Source: an uncultured bacterium
Lineage (GTDB): Bacteria; Actinomycetota; Coriobacteriia; Coriobacteriales; Eggerthellaceae
NCBI GenBank assembly: GCA_905215035.1
Contig: CAJMOJ010000006.1
Coordinates: 1 to 48,285 of the forward strand
Length of the DNA stretch: 48,285 bases
Direction: 5' to 3'
This document shows positions 16,320 to 25,445 of this stretch, piece by piece (the first letter of the stretch is position 1; each line of letters begins with the position of its first letter). Below the pieces are notes generated by a model that saw nothing but the letters and a program-made list of their open reading frames with translations, made no database searches and was not told where the DNA came from. A program made the translations under genes and the position numbers.

Positions 16320-17474
16320 TTAGAATACCTCTTTTGGTAAGGGGACGTGAAGTGCCCATACCTGATCGCCTTTAAAAAAGCGTCCTAAGAGATAACGTTT
16401 TGATGCGGACTCATCAAGGATAAAGATTGTATTGCCATCAAGGGCAAGCCCTTCTGTCATAGGGATCGCAGGAATTGAAGCGATGATGTTTCCACTATCG
16501 AAATAATAGAGCGGGATTTGACAATCAGGTGTATAGGTGAAGGTGTCTGGACTGGTTGCATGTCCCTGATCAAAAACAAGGATATGAGAGTCGCCAACGC
16601 CAAATGATTGACTCAACACAATATGTCCTTGCGCAGTACAACACATCCCTTGAATTTCTTTGGGGATAGAATATGCACAGGTAGGCGTTGTGCTAAATCC
16701 TGAAAGTGTATGAGGATCGGCATCAAACTCAAAGATAAGGGCTGGATTGTGGGTCCCATCGGGTGCCGTGAGATGATGAGATGCCGGTGTTTCATAGGCG
16801 ATGGGGAAATAATATTCTCCCACATAAAGTTTGCCTGCTTGTGCAATCATGAATGCAGGCTGCAATGGAAGACTTACGTGATGGAGAGCGTATACTTCGG
16901 CGGCGTCGGCTGCTTTCAAGACATCTCTTCGGTCAAGAACTAAGTAGCCATCATCAGTAGTGAGATAAACATTGTTACCCCATACGGTTACGGCAGCTCC
17001 GTGACCTCGATATAGGGATCCATCGCAAAGCTTAACTTTGAGACGACGCGGAGATTGCTCAGGTGGACATACATATAAAGGGGAAGGACCCCCATCGGCT
17101 GAATAGCCGCTTAAAATCCAGGTGGCAGATTTATCCTGTGCTAGCTTTCCAGCAAAATCAGTGTGGAAGGGTATCTTAGCAGATGGCTTTAAGGCTGATT
17201 TCGAACGGTTTTTGGCTTTAGTGGATTCTTCTGGTGTTGTTTTTGGAGTGGTGCAGTCAAAATCTTTGATCAAGGTGAGATCCTGGGGCACAAACCCCTC
17301 ATCAAGACCAGGGATAGGAAATACAGGTGTTGCTAGGTTTGAAAAGGCACGTGCTCGTGCCTTGCCATGAAGAATTACTCCTGCCATAGTGCCTGCTGCT
17401 GCCAGTGCTATGCCTCCAATGAGGCAAGCAGCTGTTTTGGGTGATACAAAATGAGAAGAAGAATTATGAGGCAT
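16320..17474 (-). CDS. Secreted or membrane-anchored propeller-like protein of unknown function
   Basis: No family is recognised with confidence. The 384-aa protein has an N-terminal hydrophobic segment (about residues 14-35; GGIALAAAGTMAGVI) followed by a basic residue cluster, so it is exported or anchored by one helix. The rest has repeated short beta-rich units (WILSGY, VYLTTDDGYLVLDR, LYVGEYYFP, HIVLSQSFGVGDSHILVFD, NTIFILDES), resembling a beta-propeller. The ribosome binding site is taaggaag. It is monocistronic, divergent from the flavodoxin gene. Role unknown. Confidence 0.75.
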   Translation of the reverse strand: MPHNSSSHFVSPKTAACLIGGIALAAAGTMAGVILHGKARARAFSNLATPVFPIPGLDEGFVPQDLTLIKDFDCTTPKTTPEESTKAKNRSKSALKPSAKIPFHTDFAGKLAQDKSATWILSGYSADGGPSPLYVCPPEQSPRRLKVKLCDGSLYRGHGAAVTVWGNNVYLTTDDGYLVLDRRDVLKAADAAEVYALHHVSLPLQPAFMIAQAGKLYVGEYYFPIAYETPASHHLTAPDGTHNPALIFEFDADPHTLSGFSTTPTCAYSIPKEIQGMCCTAQGHIVLSQSFGVGDSHILVFDQGHATSPDTFTYTPDCQIPLYYFDSGNIIASIPAIPMTEGLALDGNTIFILDESASKRYLLGRFFKGDQVWALHVPLPKEVF

Positions 17475-17710
17475 ACCGATCGACTTCCTTACTGAATTAT
17501 CTTATTGCTTGTTTCTAATACGAGAGCGAAGTTTTCGCACTCGAAGCTTCGAAGTTATGTACTAAGTTTCGTACTTTTTGATATAACCGCAAAGTAAAGA
17601 CAAGAGAAAGCATTACAACCAAACTGTAGGTGATTTGAAAAAGAGTAGGAGAGAATGCAGGAAGAATAAGGACGCTCTGTGGTCGGCGTATGCAGAGTGT
17701 GTGAATATGT

Positions 17711-17745
17711 CTTGCTTGACGGATTGTTAACAATTGCCAAGCAAG
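17711..17745. promoter_or_regulatory. Nested 35-bp dyad in the divergent intergenic region
   Basis: Arms CTTGCTTG (17711-17718) and CAAGCAAG (17738-17745) enclose a second perfect palindrome, ATTGTTAACAAT (17723-17734). A TTGACG -35-like hexamer (17716-17721) overlaps it. This looks like an operator serving the flavodoxin and/or the divergent secreted-protein gene. The rest of the 404-base gap holds small dyads (gcgaa/ttcgc, cgaagcttcg near 17524-17553) and no gene. Confidence 0.45.
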
Positions 17746-17878
17746 TTTGCATTGTCGAGGGTTGCCTTCTCAAAAAGAACAACAATACAAGCAGAGTTAA
17801 CTAACGCTACGGGGATGTGTTTGGGATAGGTAAATCTGAGCATATGTAAAGTAGCCATAAGAGAAGAGAGGGATAGCC

Positions 17879-18364
17879 ATGAGTGATAAAAAGCAACTGG
17901 TGGCATATTTTTCGCCAACAGGAAACACGCGTCGGTTTGCTGAAATGATTGCTAAAGTTTCAGGAGCAGATTTGTTTGAAATTAAACCCGAACTTCCATA
18001 CACTATGGCAGATCTTGATTGGGAAAACCCTCGAAGTCGTTCCAGCGTTGAAATGAAAGATCCTACTTCTCGTCCCATGATTAAAGATGTTGTAGCATCC
18101 ATGCAAGATTATGACGTTATCTTTTTGGGATTTCCTATCTGGTGGTACATTGCGCCTACCATTATTAATACGTTTTTGGAAAGCTATGATTTGTCAGGCA
18201 AGACAATCGTTCCTTTTGCTACGTCAGGCGGATCAGGGGCCGGAGAGACACTTGCTCATCTAAAGCCTTCTGCACCTCATGCAACGTTTTTAGAACCGAC
18301 AGTTTTGGCGCGCACACCATTGCTGCCTCGTGTTGAAACATGGTATGCAGAACTCGATCTTTAA
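17879..18364 (+). CDS. Flavodoxin-like protein
   Basis: This 161-aa FMN-binding electron carrier or quinone-reductase-like flavodoxin has the phosphate-binding loop near the N-terminus (FSPTGNTRR), the LGFPIWWYIAP segment that stacks on the flavin, and FATSGGSGAGET near the third loop. It matches the 'flavodoxin_4' type common in gut anaerobes. A purine-rich ribosome binding site (gagaggg) precedes the start. It is monocistronic and convergent with dtd. Its partner is not evident from neighbours. Confidence 0.9.
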   Translation: MSDKKQLVAYFSPTGNTRRFAEMIAKVSGADLFEIKPELPYTMADLDWENPRSRSSVEMKDPTSRPMIKDVVASMQDYDVIFLGFPIWWYIAPTIINTFLESYDLSGKTIVPFATSGGSGAGETLAHLKPSAPHATFLEPTVLARTPLLPRVETWYAELDL

Positions 18365-18496
18365 TTGGTGGGATTATCAGCAGAGTCTTGGAGTCTCAGA
18401 ATCTTGGAACTCTAGTGTTTTATGGGTCGGGGTGGTTTCCACGACTTATCAAGCTCATTGCGTTTTAGATTTCCGGTTTTCTAGAATGACCGCGTT

Positions 18497-18943
18497 TTAG
18501 AGTAACTCGGTATCAAGAACTATAGTAAAGGGGCCATGGTTGGTGAGAGAAACATCCATCATGGCCCCAAATTTACCCGTTTCTACATGAGCAACATCTT
18601 TGCGTGCAAGGGCGATAAAATATTCGTAGAGTTCGTTGGCCTTTTCAGGACTTGCTGCATCAGTAAAAGAAGGGCGATTACCTTTCTTGCAGGAAGCATA
18701 AAGGGTAAATTGGCTTACGATGAGAACATCGCCTTCAATATCTCTAAGGCCTAGATTAGTTTTGCCATTCTCATCGTCAAATAGACGAAGTTTGTAAATC
18801 TTGTTCCATAATTTTTGTGCGGTTTCGGCTGTGTCTTCATGTCCGATGCCTAACAAAATGAGAATACCCTTGCCAATGTTGGCAAGGGTATTATTGTTTA
18901 CCGTGACGGTTGCTTGGCTTACACATTGAATAACAGCGCGCAT
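18497..18943 (-). CDS. dtd: D-aminoacyl-tRNA deacylase
   Basis: This 148-aa enzyme hydrolyses D-aminoacyl-tRNAs and Gly-tRNA(Ala), guarding translation. The opening MRAVIQCVSQATV, the catalytic SQFTLYA motif and the C-terminal GP motif (NHGPFT, where NxGPVT is usual) are present, and the length is canonical. It is 44 bases downstream of the universal stress protein gene on the same strand, so the two may be cotranscribed. Confidence 0.96.
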   Translation of the reverse strand: MRAVIQCVSQATVTVNNNTLANIGKGILILLGIGHEDTAETAQKLWNKIYKLRLFDDENGKTNLGLRDIEGDVLIVSQFTLYASCKKGNRPSFTDAASPEKANELYEYFIALARKDVAHVETGKFGAMMDVSLTNHGPFTIVLDTELL

Positions 18944-18987
18944 ATCACTCTTGTCGCTCTCTAGTCTGAATACTGGTATTACGGTAA

Positions 18988-19464
18988 TTATTTGACAATC
19001 AAGACAGGGGTATCACCAGAGCGAAGGACTCCGTAGCTGACTGATCCGATCATGCCTCGGATGCCGCCGAGTCCACGCGAACCCATAACAATTGCGTCGA
19101 CTTCGTATTGCTTTGCGGCGTCCACAAGCGTATCGACGACATAGACTCCATATACTACCTCAGCAAGCACAGTGCCAGCATAGTTTTGAACAAATGGCTG
19201 TACTTTTTCCTGTAGATTTTTGCTCGCCTCAGCAGTTCTATCTTCGACGATTTCGGTGAAGATTTCTTTGGAGATAACGGATTTACCACCGCCAAAATTG
19301 TTGTGGTTGATGGAGGAGAAGACTAAATCTTGTGGCGGTGCCATAACCTCCATAATATGCAAGGTGGAATCTGGAGTATTATCAACCATCTCAATAGCTT
19401 TTAGTAGTGCATTTTGTGCATGCTCAGAGTTGTCGTAAGGAACTAAGACGTTTCTAAATCCCAT
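18988..19464 (-). CDS. Universal stress protein (UspA family)
   Basis: This 158-aa cytosolic stress protein has an N-terminal beta strand (NVLVPYDNSEHAQNAL) and the ATP-binding motif near the end (GSRGLGGIRGMIGSVSYGVLRSGDTPVLIV-type: G-x2-G-x9-G-S, given here in parts). The ATG at 19464 lies 8 bases after gagggg; a GTG three codons upstream is less likely. Probably transcribed with dtd. Confidence 0.94.
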   Translation of the reverse strand: MGFRNVLVPYDNSEHAQNALLKAIEMVDNTPDSTLHIMEVMAPPQDLVFSSINHNNFGGGKSVISKEIFTEIVEDRTAEASKNLQEKVQPFVQNYAGTVLAEVVYGVYVVDTLVDAAKQYEVDAIVMGSRGLGGIRGMIGSVSYGVLRSGDTPVLIVK

Positions 19465-19632
19465 TCTGATCACCCCTCAAATTCAGAATATGCTCGATAT
19501 TCTTATTATAGCCAAACCCGTATCAGCAGCTGTTTTAAAAGCACAATGTTATCGCGTTGAAAGATGACGCCGACAAATAAGGTGAGGGTCTTTCGGTACG
19601 GGTCTCTTCTTCGATTCCTGCTCTATACCTGC

Positions 19633-19662
19633 TTGCACTTTATCACTCTACTGTGCTAAAGT
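19633..19662 (+). promoter_or_regulatory. Candidate promoter of the histidine operon
   Basis: TTGCAC, an 18-base spacer and TAAAGT with an upstream TG (extended -10) lie about 230 bases before hisZG. The leader contains a perfect 8-bp hairpin (agagatat/atatctct, 19799-19824) without a T tail. I see no T-box core and no His-rich leader peptide. The remainder of 19465-19889 shows nothing else recognisable. Confidence 0.4.
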
Positions 19663-19889
19663 GACGATCGCTTACAAAAGGAAGCCCGCCACGTATGAAC
19701 CATCCTTTCATAAAGGGGATATGGGTATGATGGTAATACATAAACTAATAAAAGCAGACAACACAAACAGACAACATAAACAGCTAGGGAATACGTAAAG
19801 AGATATCACTAAAGAAATATCTCTAAAGAACAGAATATGCAGGATAAGAAGTGCTTACAGTATTCCTGCTAGAAAGCATGAGAGATACT

Positions 19890-21527
19890 ATGGATTTTGT
19901 TACTCCAGTTGGTTTTAGAGATGTAATGAGCGATGAGGCTCTTGCACGTGAAGAACTTACAGGCAAAGTGCAAGCGCTGTTTGCTCAAAATGGATATAAA
20001 CCTGTTGAGACTCCCACGTTAGAGGTGCTCAATGTGATGGAAGCGGGTGGCCATATTCCGGCGGCTCCTTTCAAGTTTTTTGATTCTCATGGAGATCTCC
20101 TTGCTATGCGTCCTGATGTTACTATGCAGATTGCACGCATGGCAGCAACGCGTGTGAGTGATTTCTCTCAACCCTTGCGTCTGCGTTATACTCAGCGCGT
20201 TTTTCGCGAGAAGGCAGCAGAAGCATCGGCGCGTGAGACGACTCAGATTGGTGTTGAGTCAATTGGATCTCAAGGAGCGGCTGTTGATGCAGAACTTGTT
20301 CGTCTTTTTGCAACAGCACTTCAAGCATGCGGTCTTGAGCATTTCAAAATCGCATTAGGCTCAGCACGCGTGCTGCGTGATCTGCTTGCTTGCTCTGGGG
20401 CTGATGAGGTATGGCAGAACCAGGTTTTGCAGGCTTATCACACTTCCAACTATGTTCGTTTAGCAGAATTGGTTGCCGATGGGCAACCAATTCCTGTAGT
20501 TGCTGATGCAATCGCAAAACTCTCAAACCTACGCGGGGGCAGTGAGGCGCTTGGTGCGGTTCGTGCTCTCCTTGAGCCACTCAAGTGTGCAGCAGGTATT
20601 GACGAGCTTGAGGCAATTTATGATGCGCTTGCTCAGGAGGGTCTTGCTGATGCGCTGCTGATCGACTTTTCTGTTGTCTCGTCGTTTGATTATTACACGG
20701 GTGTTGTTTTTGAGGCTTATGCACCGGGTCAAGGAACAAGTCTTGGTAGCGGAGGTCGCTATGACAACCTCCTTGCTAACTATGGGGCGGGCAGTGTTCC
20801 TGCGGCAGGCTTTGCCTTTTATCTCGAACAGGTCATGGCTGCTTTAAATGATCAAGCGGCAAATCAGTCTCAGATAATAGATCAGTCAATGCCTCGGTTG
20901 CGCATTGCGGTTCCTAAAGGGTCACTTAATGCTGATACGATTGCAATTCTTGAAAAAGCCGGACTTAATGTGGATGGGTTGATTGATGCAGGGCGCACCC
21001 TCATGCTTTCAAATGGTGATGTGGAATACATTATCGTTCGTCCAACGGATGCACCGGTGTTTGTAGCGCTGGGTGCGGCAGACTGCGGCATTTGTGGCGA
21101 AGATTCACTTGTTGAGCAGCAAGTAGATGTGGTTGAACTGGTGGATCTCAAATTTGGTGGTTGCCGTTTTGTCGTTGCTGAGTCAGCAGGAACTACGGAG
21201 GCTATAGAAGAGCGTTATCGTAAGCTCGGTTCTATTCGTGTTGCTACTAAATACCCCAATATTACGCGATGGCATTTTGGCAAGGTTGGCATGCAGGTAG
21301 AGATCATGAAACTGCATGGCAATATTGAACTTGCTCCTATTACTGGTATGGCTGAACGCATCGTGGATATTACGGCAACAGGAACAACCTTGCGTGAGAA
21401 CAACTTAGTTGTGGTTGAGGACGTGTTGGAATCAACAGCACGATTCTTTGCCAATCCTAATTCGTTTAGAACTAATCCACGTGTCGGCGCGCTTGCCCAT
21501 ACGCTTCGATCCGTTGTTGAAGGATAA
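19890..21527 (+). CDS. hisZG: HisZ-HisG fusion: ATP phosphoribosyltransferase with its regulatory subunit
   Basis: This enzyme of histidine synthesis step 1 joins ATP and PRPP. The N-terminal about 325 residues are HisZ, a histidyl-tRNA-synthetase-like regulator (TPVGFRDVMSDE, MRPDVTMQIARM, FDYYTGVVFEAY, GSGGRYDNLLANYG). From about residue 334 a complete short-form HisG follows (MPRLRIAVPKGSL, GAADCGICGEDSL, TKYPNITRWHF, DITATGTTLRENNL), about 212 residues, matching stand-alone HisG-S. HisG-S normally needs a separate HisZ, so the two are fused here. Start: the HisZ family begins at MDFVTP, hence ATG 19890; an ATG at 19878 and a GTG at 19851 are also in frame. The ribosome binding sites are all weak. 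Confidence 0.92.
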   Translation: MDFVTPVGFRDVMSDEALAREELTGKVQALFAQNGYKPVETPTLEVLNVMEAGGHIPAAPFKFFDSHGDLLAMRPDVTMQIARMAATRVSDFSQPLRLRYTQRVFREKAAEASARETTQIGVESIGSQGAAVDAELVRLFATALQACGLEHFKIALGSARVLRDLLACSGADEVWQNQVLQAYHTSNYVRLAELVADGQPIPVVADAIAKLSNLRGGSEALGAVRALLEPLKCAAGIDELEAIYDALAQEGLADALLIDFSVVSSFDYYTGVVFEAYAPGQGTSLGSGGRYDNLLANYGAGSVPAAGFAFYLEQVMAALNDQAANQSQIIDQSMPRLRIAVPKGSLNADTIAILEKAGLNVDGLIDAGRTLMLSNGDVEYIIVRPTDAPVFVALGAADCGICGEDSLVEQQVDVVELVDLKFGGCRFVVAESAGTTEAIEERYRKLGSIRVATKYPNITRWHFGKVGMQVEIMKLHGNIELAPITGMAERIVDITATGTTLRENNLVVVEDVLESTARFFANPNSFRTNPRVGALAHTLRSVVEG

Positions 21528-21649
21528 GCAATATTAGAAGCGTGAACGTGTGTGAAAATGTGCACAATGCGCAGTTGTAAGATATGCAAGATATATAAGA
21601 ATTAAAACAAGAATCACAAGCTTCACAAGAAGCGTTAAGGAGATAACAC

Positions 21650-22987
21650 ATGAGACGCATTGTTTTAGAAAAAGGACAGGTTTTTGACGAAGCGCTTTTG
21701 CAGCGCACTTCAGCGTTTAATGCAGATGCACTTATTGCTGCTACTCGTATTGTCGAGACCGTCAAAGAGCAGGGTGATCAAGCCCTCTTGTCCTATACCG
21801 CAGATTTTGATGGGGTAGAACTTACGAGTTTGCGCGTCTCAGATAAAGCTATTGCTGATGCGCTTTCTCGTGTTGATGCAAATGTTGCTCAAGCACTTCA
21901 ACAGGCTGCCGATCAGATTCGTGATTTTCATGAGCGCCAAAAGCAGCAAAGTTGGTTTACGGTTCGTGCTGACGGCGCACTGGTGGGCGCTAAAATCGAG
22001 CCGCTTGATTCGGTTGGTATTTACGTACCAGGTGGTCGCGCGCTCTACCCATCGTCAGTATTAATGAATGCTATTCCTGCTTCAGTCGCAGGGGTTGAGC
22101 GTATTGTGTGTGTGACCCCGCCAACAAAAGATGGCACGCTTGATCCTGCTATTGTTGAAGCATGTCGCATCTCAGGGGTTACCGAACTGTATTCCGTTGG
22201 TGGTGCTCAGGCAATTGCGGCGCTTGCCTATGGTACTGAGTCAATTGAGCGTGTTGATAAAATTACCGGTCCAGGTAATGCATTTGTTGCTGCAGCCAAG
22301 AAAGTAGTGTCGGGAGATGTTGGGACTGATATGATTGCTGGTCCCTCTGAGGTGTGTGTGGTTGCGGACCAAACGGCTCTCCCTGAGCTCGTGGCTATTG
22401 ATCTTATGGCGCAAGCAGAGCATGATCCGCTTGCTAGTTGCTATCTGGTTACGTTCGATGAAGAGTATGCTGATGCGGTTGAGGCAGCTATCGAGAAGCA
22501 ATGTACTCAGTCTACGCGTGCTGAGATCACCACAACCTCTTTGCGCGATAAGGGCCTTATTGTGATTTGCCCTGATCTGGCCAGTGCTATGAATACCGTA
22601 AACGTAATTGCTCCAGAACACTTGGAGTTGCACCTGCCCGATGCGTTTGATTTGCTCGGTCTCGTGCGCCATGCAGGTGCCATTTTCTTAGGGGAGTGGA
22701 CTCCTGAAGCCGTGGGCGATTACGTGGCCGGTCCTAACCATACGTTGCCCACGGGAGGAACAGCTCGTTTTTCATCACCACTCTCGGTTGATGAGTTTGT
22801 TAAAAAATCATCGATTATCCGCTACTCTCCTGCAGCGTTGTTAAATGATGCCGATGTGGTTACCGCAATCGCGGATCATGAAGGTTTGTGGTCACATGCC
22901 CAGTCAGTGCGGTTGCGCAAACAGCTTTTAACTCAGGGCTATATTTCTGAAGATGCCGGTAAAGATACAGGCAATACAAACAAGTAA
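21650..22987 (+). CDS. hisD: Histidinol dehydrogenase
   Basis: The 445-aa zinc enzyme catalyses the last two oxidations, from L-histidinol to histidine, with NAD+. The signature region (DKITGPGNAFVAAAKKVV, GTDMIAGPSEV), the zinc/catalytic His and Glu (DLMAQAEHDP, APEHLELH) and GPNHTLPTGGTARF are present. An excellent ribosome binding site (taaggagat) precedes the start. It lies 122 bases after hisZG and 13 before hisC. Confidence 0.98.
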   Translation: MRRIVLEKGQVFDEALLQRTSAFNADALIAATRIVETVKEQGDQALLSYTADFDGVELTSLRVSDKAIADALSRVDANVAQALQQAADQIRDFHERQKQQSWFTVRADGALVGAKIEPLDSVGIYVPGGRALYPSSVLMNAIPASVAGVERIVCVTPPTKDGTLDPAIVEACRISGVTELYSVGGAQAIAALAYGTESIERVDKITGPGNAFVAAAKKVVSGDVGTDMIAGPSEVCVVADQTALPELVAIDLMAQAEHDPLASCYLVTFDEEYADAVEAAIEKQCTQSTRAEITTTSLRDKGLIVICPDLASAMNTVNVIAPEHLELHLPDAFDLLGLVRHAGAIFLGEWTPEAVGDYVAGPNHTLPTGGTARFSSPLSVDEFVKKSSIIRYSPAALLNDADVVTAIADHEGLWSHAQSVRLRKQLLTQGYISEDAGKDTGNTNK

Positions 22988-23000
22988 GTAGGAGTAGGAA

Positions 23001-24077
23001 ATGACAGCAGCTTCTACAACATCAGTGCGTGCTTCGCAGCCTGCTCTCGAGGGGATTATTCCGTATGATCCTAAATATATCCCTGCTGAGATTTATCTTT
23101 CTGCAAACGAGAATCCACAAACGCTTCCTGATGTTGTATGGGAAGAAGTGATTGCAGAACTTAACGGAGCGCTTCTCAATCGCTATCCTGATCCACTTGC
23201 TAATGAGTTGCGCGATTTAATTGCGGCTCACTATGGACTTGAACGAGATAATGTGTTGGTGGGCAACGCGGGTGATGAGTTGCTTTTTGATATCGCGCTT
23301 GCCTGGGGAGGACCCCATCGGACACTTCTTACTTGTCCTCCTACTTTTAGTGTGTATAGCGCCAATGCACGCCTTACTGATACACGCGTGATTGAGGTGC
23401 CGCGCAAAGATGATTTCTCCCTTGATGAAGAGGCAGTGCTTAAACGTGTTTCTCAGGGAGATGTGGATATGGTAGTTATTACCTCCCCTAATAATCCCAC
23501 GGGAAATGTTGAGTCACCTGAATTTATTGAGCGGTTGCTGGCTGCAACAGATGCGCTTGTTTTGGTTGATGAGGCGTATGGCGAATTTGGTGGAACTCCT
23601 ATGACTTCGCTTTTGGAGGCGCATGAAAATTTAGTCATCCTTCATACGTTTTCTAAGGCCTATAGTGCAGCAGGGGTTCGTTTGGGATACGTACTTGCGC
23701 AACCTACGGTGATTCAAGAATTGATCAAGGTGCGTCAACCCTATTCGGTCGATAGCATTTCGCAGATTGTTGGTCGTGCAATCATGCACCATACTGATGC
23801 TTTTACTGATCGTATTGCCGCAATTGTGGCCGAGCGTGAGCGTATGACTGAGCGATTGGGTGAAATCCCCCAGGTGACGGTTTACCCATCGCAGGCAAAT
23901 TTTTTGCTCGTGCGTATACCAAAGGCGGATTGTGTGTGGCAAGGTTTATACGATAAAGGTATATTGGTTCGCGATTTTTCTCATGCGCCAGGATTGGAAA
24001 ACTGTTTGCGCATTACGATAGGACTGCAAGAAGAAAACGATGCCGTTTTGGCGGCGCTTGAGGAGTTGTTGTCATGA
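23001..24077 (+). CDS. hisC: Histidinol-phosphate aminotransferase
   Basis: This 358-aa class I/II PLP aminotransferase has the features LSANENP, GNAGDELLFDIA, SPNNPTGN, LVDEAYGEF, and the Schiff-base Lys in HTFSKAYSAAGVRLGY. The C-terminal Arg that binds phosphate lies in LRITIG. A ribosome binding site (aggagtagga) precedes the start. The stop overlaps the hisB start by 4 bases (atga), indicating coupling. Confidence 0.97.
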   Translation: MTAASTTSVRASQPALEGIIPYDPKYIPAEIYLSANENPQTLPDVVWEEVIAELNGALLNRYPDPLANELRDLIAAHYGLERDNVLVGNAGDELLFDIALAWGGPHRTLLTCPPTFSVYSANARLTDTRVIEVPRKDDFSLDEEAVLKRVSQGDVDMVVITSPNNPTGNVESPEFIERLLAATDALVLVDEAYGEFGGTPMTSLLEAHENLVILHTFSKAYSAAGVRLGYVLAQPTVIQELIKVRQPYSVDSISQIVGRAIMHHTDAFTDRIAAIVAERERMTERLGEIPQVTVYPSQANFLLVRIPKADCVWQGLYDKGILVRDFSHAPGLENCLRITIGLQEENDAVLAALEELLS

Positions 24078-24715
24078 CGCAATCAGAACAAGCAAACAAA
24101 CAAACGCCTCTGCAAGAGACGGATTCTGCGCGTGTTGCGCGTGTTGCGCGTACAACCAAAGAGACTAACATTACGGTTGAAATTAACTTAGATGGCACGG
24201 GTAAAACTGCTATTTCTACGGGCGTGCCGTTTTTTGATCATATGCTGGATGCCTTTGGACGTCATGGACTTTTTGATCTCACTATTGAGGCGCAGGGCGA
24301 CACGGAAGTTGACGATCATCACACAGTAGAAGATGTTGGTATTGTCCTTGGTCAGGCAATTGCACAAGCATTAGGTGACAAGCGCGGCATTACGCGTTTT
24401 GCGTCTCCGTCAATTCCTATGGATGAATCGCTCGTTATGGCAGCGATTGACATTTCGGGGCGTGGTGGTTTTTATGGCGGTCTCGATCTTCCGTTTGGCA
24501 AGGTAGGTACTTTTGATACCCAGCTCCCACAAGAATTTTTTGTTGCCCTTGCTGTTAATGCAGGAATTACCTTGCACATTCACGCACTTACGGGAACCAA
24601 TGTGCACCACTTGATTGAAGCATCATTTAAGGCATGTGGTCGTGCGTTGTGTGAAGCGAGTGCGCTCAATCCGCGTAGTGCCAATCAGCTTCCGTCAACT
24701 AAGGGAAGTCTCTAG
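24074..24715 (+). CDS. hisB: Imidazoleglycerol-phosphate dehydratase
   Basis: This 213-aa manganese enzyme catalyses step 6. The metal-binding His motifs (FFDHMLDAFGRHG, DDHHTVEDVG, and HHLIEASFKA near the end) are intact. It is a monofunctional HisB without the phosphatase half seen in enterics, so histidinol phosphatase must be encoded elsewhere. An N-terminal extension of about 20 residues contains a short ARVARVART repeat from a 9-base tandem duplication (gcgcgtgtt). Confidence 0.97.
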   Translation: MTQSEQANKQTPLQETDSARVARVARTTKETNITVEINLDGTGKTAISTGVPFFDHMLDAFGRHGLFDLTIEAQGDTEVDDHHTVEDVGIVLGQAIAQALGDKRGITRFASPSIPMDESLVMAAIDISGRGGFYGGLDLPFGKVGTFDTQLPQEFFVALAVNAGITLHIHALTGTNVHHLIEASFKACGRALCEASALNPRSANQLPSTKGSL

Positions 24716-24718
24716 ATC

Positions 24719-25366
24719 ATGATTGCTGTTATTGATTATTGCAAAGGAAATCTAAAAAGCGTCGAACGTGGGCTTATTCATGCTGGCGCTGATGCACGTA
24801 TTACGGATGATCCTGCTGTTATTGCACAGGCTCAGGCATTGGTTTTGCCGGGTGTTGGAGCATTTGCTGATGCATCAGCTTTCATGCAAGAGAGCGGACA
24901 AAAGGATGTAGTATACGATGCGGTTGTTAAGAGGGGTATACCCTTTTTAGGGATTTGCTTGGGTGAGCAGCTCATGTTTGCGCACGGTGAAGAAGGTGCT
25001 GATCCTGGCGTGACGGTGGATGGCTTGGGTTTTTTGGAAGGAACAAGCATGAAGCTTCCTGCCACTGATGAGGTGGGCAATGCATATAAAATTCCTCATG
25101 TCGGTTGGAATTCGATTGAATTCGATCCGAATGCTGACTACGAGCTTTTACGCAACATTACACCCGGTGAGTTTTTCTACTTTACGCATTCGTATTGTGC
25201 TCCCAAAACACCCGCAGCACTTGCGTATACAACGCATTCAATCACCTTTCCCTCAGTAGTTCAGTTTGGTGATTACGCGTTTGGTGTGCAGTTTCATCCC
25301 GAGAAATCATCTGATGCGGGTGCACAGTTGTTGAAAAACTTTGTCCGCATCGCAGATCATGCGTAA
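24719..25366 (+). CDS. hisH: Imidazole glycerol phosphate synthase subunit HisH (glutaminase)
   Basis: This 215-aa class I glutamine amidotransferase supplies ammonia to HisF. Visible parts are the opening IAVIDYCKGNLKSV, the oxyanion region LPGVGAF, nucleophile Cys in GICLGEQLMF (the usual M after GxQ is kept as QLMF) and the His/Glu of VQFHPEKS. It starts 3 bases after hisB. Confidence 0.97.
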   Translation: MIAVIDYCKGNLKSVERGLIHAGADARITDDPAVIAQAQALVLPGVGAFADASAFMQESGQKDVVYDAVVKRGIPFLGICLGEQLMFAHGEEGADPGVTVDGLGFLEGTSMKLPATDEVGNAYKIPHVGWNSIEFDPNADYELLRNITPGEFFYFTHSYCAPKTPAALAYTTHSITFPSVVQFGDYAFGVQFHPEKSSDAGAQLLKNFVRIADHA

Positions 25367-25445
25367 CCGTGTGTAAGACTAAGTGTTTTGAGACCTCGGG
25401 CGCTTTTGAGCATTATTTGAGCATTACTAAGAAAGGATCTCTGCC

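Noticed and set aside
18365..18496. Terminator between flavodoxin and dtd
   Set aside because: Only short direct repeats (tcttgga, gcgttttag) are visible; I found no convincing stem with a T tail.
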